Shown here piece by piece: positions 1-7,839 of a stretch of 64,000 bases of DNA. This DNA is from Fluviicola taffensis DSM 16823 (GTDB taxonomy: Bacteria; Bacteroidota; Bacteroidia; Flavobacteriales_D; Crocinitomicaceae). Each line of letters starts with the position of its first letter. The first letter of the stretch is position 1. Location: positions 1,178,001-1,242,000 of the forward strand of contig NC_015321.1 in the NCBI RefSeq assembly GCF_000194605.1, given 5' to 3'. The notes beneath the pieces are model-generated. The model was not told where the DNA came from, ran no database searches, and saw only the letters and a program-made list of their open reading frames with translations. The translations under genes were made by a program, and so were the position numbers.

Positions 1-693
1 GGAACTTTTCTTCGGGAATTTTCCACACTCAATCTCGATGGAGAGGGACTTCTTCCTTTCGATATTTCAATTGCATCAAAAGCAACAAAAACCAAGGTTC
101 AACACAAAAATCCAGCTTCGTTCAGTTTAGGGTTAAGTGCACAAATAAGTGATAAGGTATGGGCGCATCTTACTGCTGAAACATTCCTTAAACAAAACTA
201 TTATTTGGTTCACAATGATCCGACCATGGCTCAACATTATCCTGAATTCATCAGTGATTCGGTGATTGTTGAACTATTTGGCGGGCAAAAATTTCTTTCT
301 TATGGTGAAGGAGCTAGATCAGTAACAAATATCGGATTAGGTATTGAGGTTGAATTATCAGAAAGGGCTGGAATTCAATTCGGCGGACATACTGATTTCA
401 ATTACAACAAGTATCCGATTTACACATTTACAAGGCAGACCATTCAATCATCTCAATACAACCGCTTGGTGTTTGCTTTAGGTGGAAACTTAGACTTAAA
501 GGGTGGAAAACGTGCTTCTATGGTTTTCGAATTCGGATTTGCGCTTCCAAAAACAACGAATTACACAATTGATTTTACGACTCCCAATGTGGCAAGAAAT
601 GGATTAACAGGTGATTCTGCTCCAGGTGTGAGAACCCAAGCATATTCGTACCGTGTGATGATTGAATTGACTTTGGGGAAACTATTGAAGTAA
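1..693 (+). CDS. FadL/OmpP1-like outer-membrane protein, C-terminal part (5' cut by window)
   Basis: The reading frame is open from the first base, so the gene starts outside the window and only the last 230 codons are visible. The protein has alternating hydrophobic and polar stretches typical of a beta-barrel and ends on a short strand closing with ELTLGKLLK. It is clearly paralogous to the next gene: the same motifs (FREISTLN-like segment, AETFLKQ, FNYN, FGFA.PKTT, RNGLTGD) occur in the same order. By family it should lie in the outer membrane and may transport hydrophobic compounds; the substrate is unknown. The start is not visible, so signal peptide and length cannot be judged. Confidence 0.75.
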   Translation, partial: GTFLREFSTLNLDGEGLLPFDISIASKATKTKVQHKNPASFSLGLSAQISDKVWAHLTAETFLKQNYYLVHNDPTMAQHYPEFISDSVIVELFGGQKFLSYGEGARSVTNIGLGIEVELSERAGIQFGGHTDFNYNKYPIYTFTRQTIQSSQYNRLVFALGGNLDLKGGKRASMVFEFGFALPKTTNYTIDFTTPNVARNGLTGDSAPGVRTQAYSYRVMIELTLGKLLK

Positions 694-782
694 TTGTAAG
701 CTATTAGAATACGAGTTACGAATGATTCAAAAATGTTTAAATTACTTAAAACTCAATCATTCCTAATTTGTATTTTAGACGC

Positions 783-2234
783 ATGAAAGCAAAAAACGCC
801 TTAACACTTCTGTTTGTGAGCTTCTTAAGCCTCTATTCCAATGGCCAAGATTACCATTACTGGACCGATCAATTTGGAATTAAAGCAACTGCATTAGGAG
901 GAGCTGCTATATCTGGTTTAGACGATCATTCAATGGTTTATTACAATGCGGCGGCTATGACCTTGGTAAAAAATCCCAGCCTTTCTTTTTCAATCAATGC
1001 CTATCAGTACCGTACCTTCAAACAGAAAGACGCGCTTGGCCCCAATCAGAACCTAGAGAGCTCAGACTTCTCGACCATTCCAAATATGATGACAGGAATT
1101 TTCACTCCCAAAAAATTTCCCAAATGGCATCTAGGTTATAGTGTTCTCTCCAAAAATGGATTCAACAATAAATTAGATTTGTTTCATTCTGGTAGATACG
1201 ATGTAATTGATCTTCCCGGAGAAGAGAACTTTGTTTCTTCCTTTGCACAAGAGATACACAATGGAGAATACTGGGCTGGAATTGGAATTTCCTACGATGC
1301 AACACCTCATTTGTCTTTTGGATTAACGCATATGGGAGTTTACAAAAGCACGAAATATTACAACAACTACTCCATCTCAGTACTTCCAGCAGACACCTCA
1401 TCTTCGGAAGTAACCCAATTTAACTCAACCATCTCCTTTAATTACTGGAATGTAAAGGCCATTTTCAAGCCTTCTATATTGCTTCATTACCCGAAATTTC
1501 GGGTTGGATTTGTAGCGACTCTTCCTTCCTTAAATATTCTTGGAAAAGGGAATTTTTTCAGGGAAATATCTACTCTAAATATGGATGATGTCCTTCCTTT
1601 TGATTTAACCGTTACTTCAAGAGCCACTAAAAGCAAAGTCAAACATCGAAATCCAACTTCTTTTAGTCTTGGAGTAAGCGCTCAACTTGGACAAAAATTA
1701 TGGGTTCACCTTACTGCGGAAACCTTTTTGAAACAGTCTTATTATTTGATTCATAAAGACCCAACCAATGCCCAACATTACCCAGACTTCATCAATGATT
1801 CATTGATTACAGTCATTTTTGGAAATCAGAAGTTCCTTTCCTACGGAGAAGAATACAAAGCTGTAACAAACTTTGGATTAGGCATCGACATTCAAGCTAC
1901 AGAACAACTAGGAATTCAGCTTGGGGGACGAACCGATTTCAACTACAACACCTTTTCGAACTATGAATTTGCAAGACAAATTATCCAAATAACCTCATAC
2001 GACAGGCTAATTTCATCCATCGGAGGAAATTTGACTCTAAAAAGTGGGAAGCGAATTGCTCTAGCATTTGAATTTGGATTTGCAATTCCTAAAACAACTG
2101 ATTATTTAGTCGATTTTACAACACCTAATGAATCTAGAAATGGATTGACAGGAGATCCTGGTACGGGAGTAAAAACCAGCGCATATTCCTATCGGGTCAT
2201 GTTTGAATTGACGCTAGGGAAACTGGGTAAATAA
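783..2234 (+). CDS. FadL/OmpP1-like outer-membrane protein, tandem paralogue
   Basis: A 483-residue protein. The ATG at 783 gives a clean signal peptide (MKAKNALTLLFVSFLSLYSNGQ, split at about 20/21); the frame can be opened at a TTG at 768, but that adds five residues before the signal. The mature N-terminus (GIKATALGGAAISG followed by YYNAAAMT) matches the FadL pattern of a Gly/Ala-rich hatch region and N-P/A-A loop. It follows the first paralogue on the same strand after about 90 bases, which points to a tandem duplication. Likely a 14-strand-type outer-membrane transporter of unknown substrate (family knowledge, not shown by sequence). Confidence 0.75.
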   Translation: MKAKNALTLLFVSFLSLYSNGQDYHYWTDQFGIKATALGGAAISGLDDHSMVYYNAAAMTLVKNPSLSFSINAYQYRTFKQKDALGPNQNLESSDFSTIPNMMTGIFTPKKFPKWHLGYSVLSKNGFNNKLDLFHSGRYDVIDLPGEENFVSSFAQEIHNGEYWAGIGISYDATPHLSFGLTHMGVYKSTKYYNNYSISVLPADTSSSEVTQFNSTISFNYWNVKAIFKPSILLHYPKFRVGFVATLPSLNILGKGNFFREISTLNMDDVLPFDLTVTSRATKSKVKHRNPTSFSLGVSAQLGQKLWVHLTAETFLKQSYYLIHKDPTNAQHYPDFINDSLITVIFGNQKFLSYGEEYKAVTNFGLGIDIQATEQLGIQLGGRTDFNYNTFSNYEFARQIIQITSYDRLISSIGGNLTLKSGKRIALAFEFGFAIPKTTDYLVDFTTPNESRNGLTGDPGTGVKTSAYSYRVMFELTLGKLGK

Positions 2235-2276
2235 TGTCAATTTTGAAATTTACTATTCTATCTGGTACAGTTTGAC

Positions 2277-2375
2277 TCACCGAAAACTTAAAAAAATAAT
2301 GATGGAACCAATTGCTAGCCAGAACCAAAAGGTGCGATCAATAACAGTCATTACTCTTAATTTATACTCTTTCAT
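2277..2375 (-). CDS. Possible 32-residue single-TM peptide
   Basis: A short frame with a charged N-terminus (MKEYKLR) and one hydrophobic segment (about residues 15-30, rich in W, F and I). It follows a TAGCTTTG box (2402-2409, minus strand) after a leader of about 26 bases, which is why it is listed. It lies in the gap between the outer-membrane protein and the serine hydrolase. No family is recognised; small TM peptides of this kind can be stress proteins or toxin-like, but nothing here proves that, and it could be chance. Confidence 0.35.
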   Translation of the reverse strand: MKEYKLRVMTVIDRTFWFWLAIGSIIIFLSFR

Positions 2376-2401
2376 GATTTTCGCTTGTGTTTTTATTTCT
2401 A

Positions 2402-2409
2402 CAAAGCTA
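2402..2409 (-). promoter_or_regulatory. -7 box (TAGCTTTG) before the 32-residue ORF
   Basis: Minus-strand TAGCTTTG matches the Bacteroidota -7 consensus TAnnTTTG. No good TTG at -33 is seen. Confidence 0.35.
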
Positions 2410-2541
2410 AATCATCCTTTTTGCATGCTCATTAAGCAGTTGTGAATCATTCATTAAATCAAATATCGCTTCCACTTCATCGAACAGTTTTTTTGAATAT
2501 TCCAGAAAACAAGAAAAAGAGGTGAAACCTAAATAACACAT
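2407..2541 (-). CDS. Possible 44-residue ORF or gene remnant
   Basis: An open frame encoding an acidic, helix-prone peptide (segment LFDEVEAIFDLMNDSQLLNEHA is typical of real coding sequence). Its stop codon overlaps the promoter-like box of the small TM ORF downstream. It also overlaps a strong terminator-like hairpin (2525-2556), which argues against it being expressed from upstream. It may be the tail of a decayed gene; no family is recognised. Confidence 0.2.
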   Translation of the reverse strand: MCYLGFTSFSCFLEYSKKLFDEVEAIFDLMNDSQLLNEHAKRMI

Positions 2542-2558
2542 TCTTTATTTAGGTTTTT
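2525..2558 (-). terminator. Hairpin terminator after the serine hydrolase gene
   Basis: A perfect 11-bp stem: AAACCTAAATA (2525-2535) pairs with TATTTAGGTTT (2546-2556), with A/T runs on both sides. It lies just beyond the stop of the minus-strand hydrolase gene and could act in both directions. Confidence 0.6.
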
Positions 2559-2612
2559 AGAGAAAATGTTTGGATTCATAAAATCAATGATCTTATGAAA
2601 TGCCACTTTTTT

Positions 2613-4262
2613 CTATTCTTTCGTAATTGCCGGTATTAAATATTCCTGCATGATCTTTTCAACTTGTTTATGGCCGTATGCTTTATTATAAGCTGTTGCA
2701 GTAATCACAATTACAATCGGCTGATCTTTAAAAATAAAAATTCGATTGCCTCCATTCCCACTTGAATAATAAACTTCATAACCCACCCCATTTACTGTGT
2801 ACGTTTTGTTCCAAAATAAATAGCCATAATATTCGCCTTCGGAAATTTTCATTTGGTGTGATAAACTTTTGGCAACCCATTCTTCTGGCAGAATTTGTTG
2901 ACCATTCCAAGCTCCTTCATTTTTATATAATTGCCCAAATTTCGCAAAGTCCAAGGAACGCAATCGTAAACCGCCTGCTGTATTCGCAACTCTTTGGGGT
3001 GTGAACTCCCATTTATAGTTCGTAATGCCAAGCGGCTGAAACAGATTTTTAGTCGCATATTTTTCTAAACCAGCTGGGACAGATTTATTTATTACGTCGC
3101 CAAGAACTACAACACCAGCCGTAAAGTAATCCCACTGCTTGTCTGCTACTTTCGTTTTGTCAATGGGCAGATTTAAGGTAAAGTCAACCCAATTTTTTGT
3201 TGGATACATTTTCTCCTCATTACCAAGTGATTCCGAATTCATATCGGAACCGTCAAAAGTAGAGCTCATGGTCAACAAACTTTTCAAAGTAACGCTATCT
3301 TTTGAGGACGAATAGTTTTGAAAAGATTTTAGGTTGTAAAACTCGTTTAAGGTTTGCGCTTCGCTTTTTATGTAACCGTCTTTTATTGCAATCCCTAAAA
3401 GGGTTGACGCGAATGATTTTCCAACAGAACGCATGTCGTGAAGTGACTTTCTGGTCGCTCCGTTAAAATACTCTTCCAGCAATAGTTTGCCCTCTTTTAG
3501 TACAACAACACTTGTAATTTCTTTATAAAATTGCGTTGCTATTTTTCTATTGAGTTCTTCGATTTTACCCGTATCGATTTTACTCGTTGAAATCTGCCAG
3601 TCTTTAAGCGGTTTTATGGTTTGAATTTGAACCAATTTTTCATCGACTTTTATCTCTGGAACGATAATTTTCAATTCTCCTTGGGCAATAACAGAACCAG
3701 TGAGGACTTCTGTTAGTTTTAAGTAAGGTCTGATTTCGATTTTAAGAAGATGTTCTCCTGTTGTAAATGCTTCTTGTCCGCCATTAGCAAAAAACCGATT
3801 CCAGAGAAACCTACCCCAAGAATCTTCATTGGATGAACTGATTAAAGGAACTCTAAACAGGTTTTTTTGATTTTTACTGTCAGCAGTCCCAGCCCCAACA
3901 TTGAGATTTTCAACATACACCTTTTCATTGTCTACTAAAAATGTGAATTGGTAATTTCCATTTTTTATAAGCTCCTCAGCTGGTAGTTCAGGCGAAAGTA
4001 AATGCAGGTAATTTGTTAATGAATTGCCTAAAAAAACGCGGATATTCAGATCCGTTTTCTCTTTTAACTCAACCGATGTTAAAAAGTCAGATTGCTTAAA
4101 GTTTTCCATCGGAACGGTCTTTCCCATAAAAGCAATTCTACCGATGTTTGCTTTATGAACTGGATAAACAATACTGTCGCTCTTCACCAAATCGGTTGTC
4201 TGCCCAAAAATAGTTGCCGATAAAAGAAAAAGCATACAAATTAAAACAGCCGCTATCTTCAT
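2613..4262 (-). CDS. Secreted serine hydrolase, class C beta-lactamase family
   Basis: A 549-residue protein with a signal peptide (about residues 1-20). Residues 30-210 form a beta-rich N-terminal region of unknown role. Residues 225-549 are a beta-lactamase/penicillin-binding-like domain with the SxxK nucleophile motif S279-V-G-K282. A tyrosine lies in the usual second-motif region (Y379, but YFT instead of the common YSN), and a GNGG stretch near the C-terminus stands where HxG/KTG is usual. Members are often esterases or peptidases rather than resistance enzymes, so the substrate is open. An AraC-type regulator lies 78 bases upstream on the same strand. Confidence 0.8.
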   Translation of the reverse strand: MKIAAVLICMLFLLSATIFGQTTDLVKSDSIVYPVHKANIGRIAFMGKTVPMENFKQSDFLTSVELKEKTDLNIRVFLGNSLTNYLHLLSPELPAEELIKNGNYQFTFLVDNEKVYVENLNVGAGTADSKNQKNLFRVPLISSSNEDSWGRFLWNRFFANGGQEAFTTGEHLLKIEIRPYLKLTEVLTGSVIAQGELKIIVPEIKVDEKLVQIQTIKPLKDWQISTSKIDTGKIEELNRKIATQFYKEITSVVVLKEGKLLLEEYFNGATRKSLHDMRSVGKSFASTLLGIAIKDGYIKSEAQTLNEFYNLKSFQNYSSSKDSVTLKSLLTMSSTFDGSDMNSESLGNEEKMYPTKNWVDFTLNLPIDKTKVADKQWDYFTAGVVVLGDVINKSVPAGLEKYATKNLFQPLGITNYKWEFTPQRVANTAGGLRLRSLDFAKFGQLYKNEGAWNGQQILPEEWVAKSLSHQMKISEGEYYGYLFWNKTYTVNGVGYEVYYSSGNGGNRIFIFKDQPIVIVITATAYNKAYGHKQVEKIMQEYLIPAITKE

Positions 4263-4286
4263 GTTTTACAACTTAAAATTAGTTTA

Positions 4287-4294
4287 CAAAATTA
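4287..4294 (-). promoter_or_regulatory. -7 box (TAATTTTG) for the serine hydrolase
   Basis: Minus-strand TAATTTTG fits TAnnTTTG and ends about 25 bases before the hydrolase ATG, which suggests its own promoter even though the AraC gene is upstream. Confidence 0.4.
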
Positions 4295-4340
4295 CGACTT
4301 GTAAAACTGCCAAAATAGAACGGAATTAACATACTTGAAA

Positions 4341-5150
4341 TTAGCTCGCAATCATTTTCCGAAAATGATTAGGACTTATACCACTTTCCGATTTGAAACA
4401 ACGGTTAAAGTGGCTTTGGTCTGAAAACCCACATTCGTAAGCAATTTCAGTTAAAGAAAGTTGCTTGTTCGATAACAGATTGTACGATTTCTCAATTTTT
4501 AATTTCCGGATATACTCCCCCAAATTACAATGGAAATATTTTGAGAAATCCCTTGAAAGATGCACTGGATGAATATCCAGTGTTTTAGACAAATAGTCAA
4601 GTGTTAGTTTATCTGAAAATTCATAAAACAAAATTTCTTTCACTTGACGAACCCATATTGGATCTTTATCAAAAGGAATATTCGGGCTCCGAAACATCAC
4701 TGAAAGAGCTTCTAAAAGCATCGATTGAATCGACAATGAATTGGTATTGTCTTCAATCTTTGTTTCTTTAACTATTTTATAAATCAGCAATTTAACATCA
4801 ACATTTGAGATTTTCAGACTTCCTTGCAAGCTGTCCATGTTAAAATCCCATTGATCAAACCACGTGTTTTTTAATTCAATTTGGAAGCCTCTGGTGTATC
4901 CTTCAGGTTTTATGTTGTAATGTGGCTCTTGCCAGTTGTGAAACAATAGAGTTCCTGCCGAGCAATTGTACACTTCCTTTTTATTGCCTTCGATTACATT
5001 TCCCTCCAAAATAAACGTGAAATACGCATTTTCGTGGTAATGCCAATCTACAAAATCAAGCGTATATTCTGTGTCAGTTAAAGTAATTCCATTCAAGTGA
5101 ATTGTTTGATTCGTCTGCCCATAAAATTCTCCTGTCTGTAGTTGCTTCAT
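4341..5150 (-). CDS. AraC-family transcriptional regulator
   Basis: A 269-residue cytoplasmic regulator. The N-terminal half looks like a cupin sensor domain (DWHYHENAYFTFILEG at about 36-51 carries the His pair common in this fold). Residues about 165-267 hold two helix-turn-helix units, with the signature ending GFSDQSHFNRCFKSESGISPNHFRK. The ligand is unknown. It precedes the serine hydrolase gene on the same strand and may control it (inference from position). Confidence 0.88.
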   Translation of the reverse strand: MKQLQTGEFYGQTNQTIHLNGITLTDTEYTLDFVDWHYHENAYFTFILEGNVIEGNKKEVYNCSAGTLLFHNWQEPHYNIKPEGYTRGFQIELKNTWFDQWDFNMDSLQGSLKISNVDVKLLIYKIVKETKIEDNTNSLSIQSMLLEALSVMFRSPNIPFDKDPIWVRQVKEILFYEFSDKLTLDYLSKTLDIHPVHLSRDFSKYFHCNLGEYIRKLKIEKSYNLLSNKQLSLTEIAYECGFSDQSHFNRCFKSESGISPNHFRKMIAS

Positions 5151-5226
5151 CTTTTTGACTTTTAGAATTTTGCCCTTGTTCTACAAAGATGGGATATAAC
5201 TTGGTATTTATCTGCACTAAAAAACA

Positions 5227-5670
5227 CTATTCCTCTTTCCACGAAGCTGCCAACTGATCAAGCACTCCTGCTTTTTTTGCAATCCCGAGTGTATTGGGAA
5301 TGTCTTTATAATAGGTGATTTGGGATTCCCCGAAACGGACGAGTGCAATCGAAGATTGAATATAAAACGTTTCTCCAGTGCTGAGAACTCTCCCCTTGGT
5401 AAAATATTCGACAATCACTGTTTCATCACTGTGGTAACACTTCGTGACTACTTCTTCGATCCGTATGAGGGTTGTCAAAGAATCTGTTGCAACTTGTTCA
5501 AAGTGCTTCTTGATCTCTGGCAATCCTTTGAGAATGATTCCTCCATTTGCCCTAAAAGGGATTTCAAAAGCAGCATTTTCTTCAAAATAGCTGATGAATT
5601 TACTAAAGTCACGATCTTGCAATGCTTCAGCAAGTTCGGTAATTATCTGATTTTTTTTGGCCTCTGTCAT
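5227..5670 (-). CDS. NTF2/SnoaL-like domain protein
   Basis: A single-domain protein of 147 residues with the pattern of the NTF2-like/SnoaL fold: an N-terminal helix pair (IITELAEALQDRDFSKFISYFEENAAFEIP) followed by a curved beta-sheet. Such proteins bind small hydrophobic molecules or act as isomerases/ketosteroid-like enzymes; no catalytic set is evident. No signal peptide, so probably cytoplasmic. It stands alone, divergent from the repeat protein upstream. Confidence 0.65.
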   Translation of the reverse strand: MTEAKKNQIITELAEALQDRDFSKFISYFEENAAFEIPFRANGGIILKGLPEIKKHFEQVATDSLTTLIRIEEVVTKCYHSDETVIVEYFTKGRVLSTGETFYIQSSIALVRFGESQITYYKDIPNTLGIAKKAGVLDQLAASWKEE

Positions 5671-5928
5671 CTGCTATTCGTTGGTATTTCTCTAAATTAC
5701 AGAAAGGAGAAATGGAATAGGTCACAAAATGTGTGAAGAATTGGTAAATGAGCGGATTCTCGTAAAAATGACAACCGATTTCTAAATTTTTGATTGGAGA
5801 GTTTTTTTGAGGTCTTATCCATAACACGCATAAAAACGAATATATTCCTACTTTCTACAGATATAAAACAAAAATCATCTAATATATATTACACTGTTTT
5901 TTCTCAACCTCAGACCTCATTAATCATC
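5671..5928. other. Divergent intergenic region
   Basis: AT-rich region between two divergent genes. Apart from the promoter box at 5929-5936 I see no RNA gene, repeat or convincing ORF. Confidence 0.5.
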
Positions 5929-5936
5929 TATTTTTG
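5929..5936 (+). promoter_or_regulatory. -7 box (TATTTTTG) for the 17-residue-repeat gene
   Basis: TATTTTTG fits TAnnTTTG and lies about 55 bases before the ATG at 5992, leaving a leader of about 50 bases. Confidence 0.4.
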
Positions 5937-5991
5937 TACGAAAAGAAGAAAAAAAAGAAAGTGTGAATAGTAAATCATAATAACAAACAAT

Positions 5992-6399
5992 ATGAAAAAA
6001 GTAATCGCAGTGATGATGGTGTTGGGAAGCGTAGCATGCACCAAAGCACAAACCATCGAGTCTGGAAGCCGAAGTACCGTTGGGTATATTAAAAGCGACG
6101 GAACCATTGAAAATAGTAGTCATTCTACCGTCGGCTACATCAAAAGCAATGGTACAATAGAAGATAAAAGTCACAGTACAATCGGCTACATTAAAAGTGA
6201 CGGAACGATCGAAAACAGAAGCCATTCTACTGTAGGCTATGTGAAAAAAGACGGAACTGTTGAGAACAGCAGCCATTCGACATTGGGTTATATCAAAGAT
6301 GACGGTACCGTTGAAAATTCCAGCCACGGCACTTTAGGCTACGCCAGAGGCATTAAGAAAGAATGGGCGGCAGTGGCGTATTTCTTCTTTAAATTTTAA
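5992..6399 (+). CDS. Secreted 17-residue-repeat protein (5-fold beta-flower type)
   Basis: A 135-residue protein with a signal peptide (about 1-20; the Cys at 16 is not in a classical lipobox). From residue 26 it carries five tandem 17-residue units of the form SHSTVGYIKSDGTIENS and a shortened sixth ending in an aromatic C-terminus (YFFFKF). The DNA copies (51-bp period, 6067-6321) differ mainly at silent positions, so the protein repeat is maintained by selection. It resembles Bacteroidota proteins named 5-fold beta-flower, likely a five-bladed beta structure; function unknown. It is monocistronic with its own terminator. Confidence 0.8.
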   Translation: MKKVIAVMMVLGSVACTKAQTIESGSRSTVGYIKSDGTIENSSHSTVGYIKSNGTIEDKSHSTIGYIKSDGTIENRSHSTVGYVKKDGTVENSSHSTLGYIKDDGTVENSSHGTLGYARGIKKEWAAVAYFFFKF

Positions 6400-6488
6400 G
6401 AAGACTTTCGAAAGCACGGATTTCACACTCAGTTCTCACGCTCATTACCCAAAAAGAGAAAGAGTCACAGGAGTGTGAGTATGGAGAT

Positions 6489-6528
6489 AAAACAAAAGAG
6501 CATGACTTTCGTAATGCTCTTTTGTTTT
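6489..6528 (+). terminator. Rho-independent terminator of the repeat-protein gene
   Basis: A perfect 15-bp stem, 6489-6503 with 6514-6528 (right arm ATGCTCTTTTGTTTT), 10-base loop, U-rich end. It isolates this gene from the island to the right. Confidence 0.85.
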
Positions 6529-6666
6529 TGTGGTCCCACTTGGACTAGATTTAAGTTTTATTGGATTTCATTCAATTTCATCAATCCCTTGCTAATATTG
6601 CGATTCAAAACGATTTATCATTAGATAATGTTTAATGAGTTTTAATGAAATTCAGTGAGAGATTTG

Positions 6667-6700
6667 AAAATTCTTATCTAAAATGAAAAAGCCGCAGAAC
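6667..6700. repeat. Left flanking repeat of the STAND/RES island (att-like)
   Basis: AAAATTCTTATCTAA (6667-6681), four bases, then AAAAAGCCGCAGAAC (6686-6700). The same two 15-mers occur in the same order at 11820-11858 with a nine-base spacer. On the minus strand the second 15-mer is exactly the 3' half and U-run of the tRNA-Phe terminator, so this is a partial copy of the sequence downstream of that tRNA. Confidence 0.6.
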
Positions 6701-6786
6701 TACTGTTTCGAGGATATCGTTTTTAATTTAGTAGCACACTTGAGGACGAACTAAACATCTTAAACATTTATTCCAACTCTTATGAA

Positions 6787-7761
6787 TTAGTCAAATTTTA
6801 TATCGTATGACTTTATTATTTCATTTATAGCATGGTCTTTTGGGATTTGCGATTGCTGCCATTCAAGCTTTAATGAATCTTTGTCATAACTTGTACATTT
6901 TGCCGTTCCAAAAGAAAACCACCCACCTTTTCCACTTGCGGGATCACTGAACACGATACTTTCTGATGCTTCAATCATATCAAATAATTCATCTACAACC
7001 CCTGGCTTAATCGCTATATTCATTGCAGAACCTCTATTTGGAACACTTGGATAATAAATTGCATCTACAGGATCATCTGGGTTGTTGAAAAAATAATCTG
7101 CAATCAAAGCACTCATTATATAACCTTGTCTTTTATTAGGGGAAACAGTTTTAGTAAAAGCATCTTCAATAAACTTGGTAACTTCAATAACAACCTCTTT
7201 ATTATTGGGTTGCATTTGTTTTAAGCACTCCTGGAATGTTTTATAGTCATCCCAAAGTTCCTTATGGTTTTTAATAGCAGATTGATGTGAGAAGCAAATG
7301 TTAACGAATTTAAGTTCTCTTTTGGCATTGAATTTCCATTTTGAACTTGTTATCATTTGCCCTGCTTTAGGTTGAACCTCAACCGTTATAGGAAGCATCC
7401 CCATACTCCCTGCATAGAATATACAAGTTCCTTTCAAACTTGCTCTATTATAATCTATTTTGTCTGCAATACTTAAAGGCGGATATCTAAGATTTACAAG
7501 GCTTTGTAATCTTGAATTATTAGGACTGACATCTTCATTAATTACCAAACGTTCAAATGGTAATTTAAAGGAGTTTATCTTTTGATTCCAGTATGGTACA
7601 ATTGCAATTAATAGAGAGAAATTTGCTTTCAAGAAATCAATCTCAACAGGTAGCAAATTCTCAGATTTGCTCATGTATTCTCGCAGGACTTTGATTTTGA
7701 ATAAGTATTCATTTTTTTCAATATCAGAAATATCTGTGTTGTATAAGTCAATAGTTGGCAT
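6787..7761 (-). CDS. RES-like domain protein, partner of the STAND NTPase
   Basis: A 324-residue protein from the ATG at 7761 (a GTG at 7770 is in frame). I place it tentatively in the RES superfamily. The middle has an N-R-A-S-L-K-G-T-C-I-F-Y-A-G block followed by TVEV, as in the RES motif (arginine, Gly, then YAS and a Glu). Later YYPSVPNRGSAMNIAIKP matches the conserved YPSV...N segment. RES toxins of the ParT/MbcT type break down NAD+. The gene follows the STAND gene after 78 bases on the same strand, so the two are probably an operon. An effector role is inference; the N-terminal 100 residues are unassigned. Confidence 0.5.
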   Translation of the reverse strand: MPTIDLYNTDISDIEKNEYLFKIKVLREYMSKSENLLPVEIDFLKANFSLLIAIVPYWNQKINSFKLPFERLVINEDVSPNNSRLQSLVNLRYPPLSIADKIDYNRASLKGTCIFYAGSMGMLPITVEVQPKAGQMITSSKWKFNAKRELKFVNICFSHQSAIKNHKELWDDYKTFQECLKQMQPNNKEVVIEVTKFIEDAFTKTVSPNKRQGYIMSALIADYFFNNPDDPVDAIYYPSVPNRGSAMNIAIKPGVVDELFDMIEASESIVFSDPASGKGGWFSFGTAKCTSYDKDSLKLEWQQSQIPKDHAINEIIKSYDIKFD

Positions 7762-7839
7762 AGTATTCACCTTTAAATATTGGAATTTATTTAAATCACA
7801 TTTGGAACGATTTTAGCAAAAAATTAGGAAATTCCTAAA

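Noticed and set aside
2613-4262. Antibiotic-resistance beta-lactamase
   Set aside because: The YxN and KTG/HxG motifs are altered and the protein has a large extra N-terminal region; a general serine hydrolase is safer.
6067-6321. 51-bp tandem repeats considered as a CRISPR-like array or satellite
   Set aside because: The units are contiguous without spacers, stay in one reading frame and differ at silent sites, so they are coding repeats.
5920-6327. Long minus-strand ORF opposite the 17-residue-repeat gene
   Set aside because: It is the antisense reading of the repeat; the plus frame has a signal peptide, a promoter box and a terminator.
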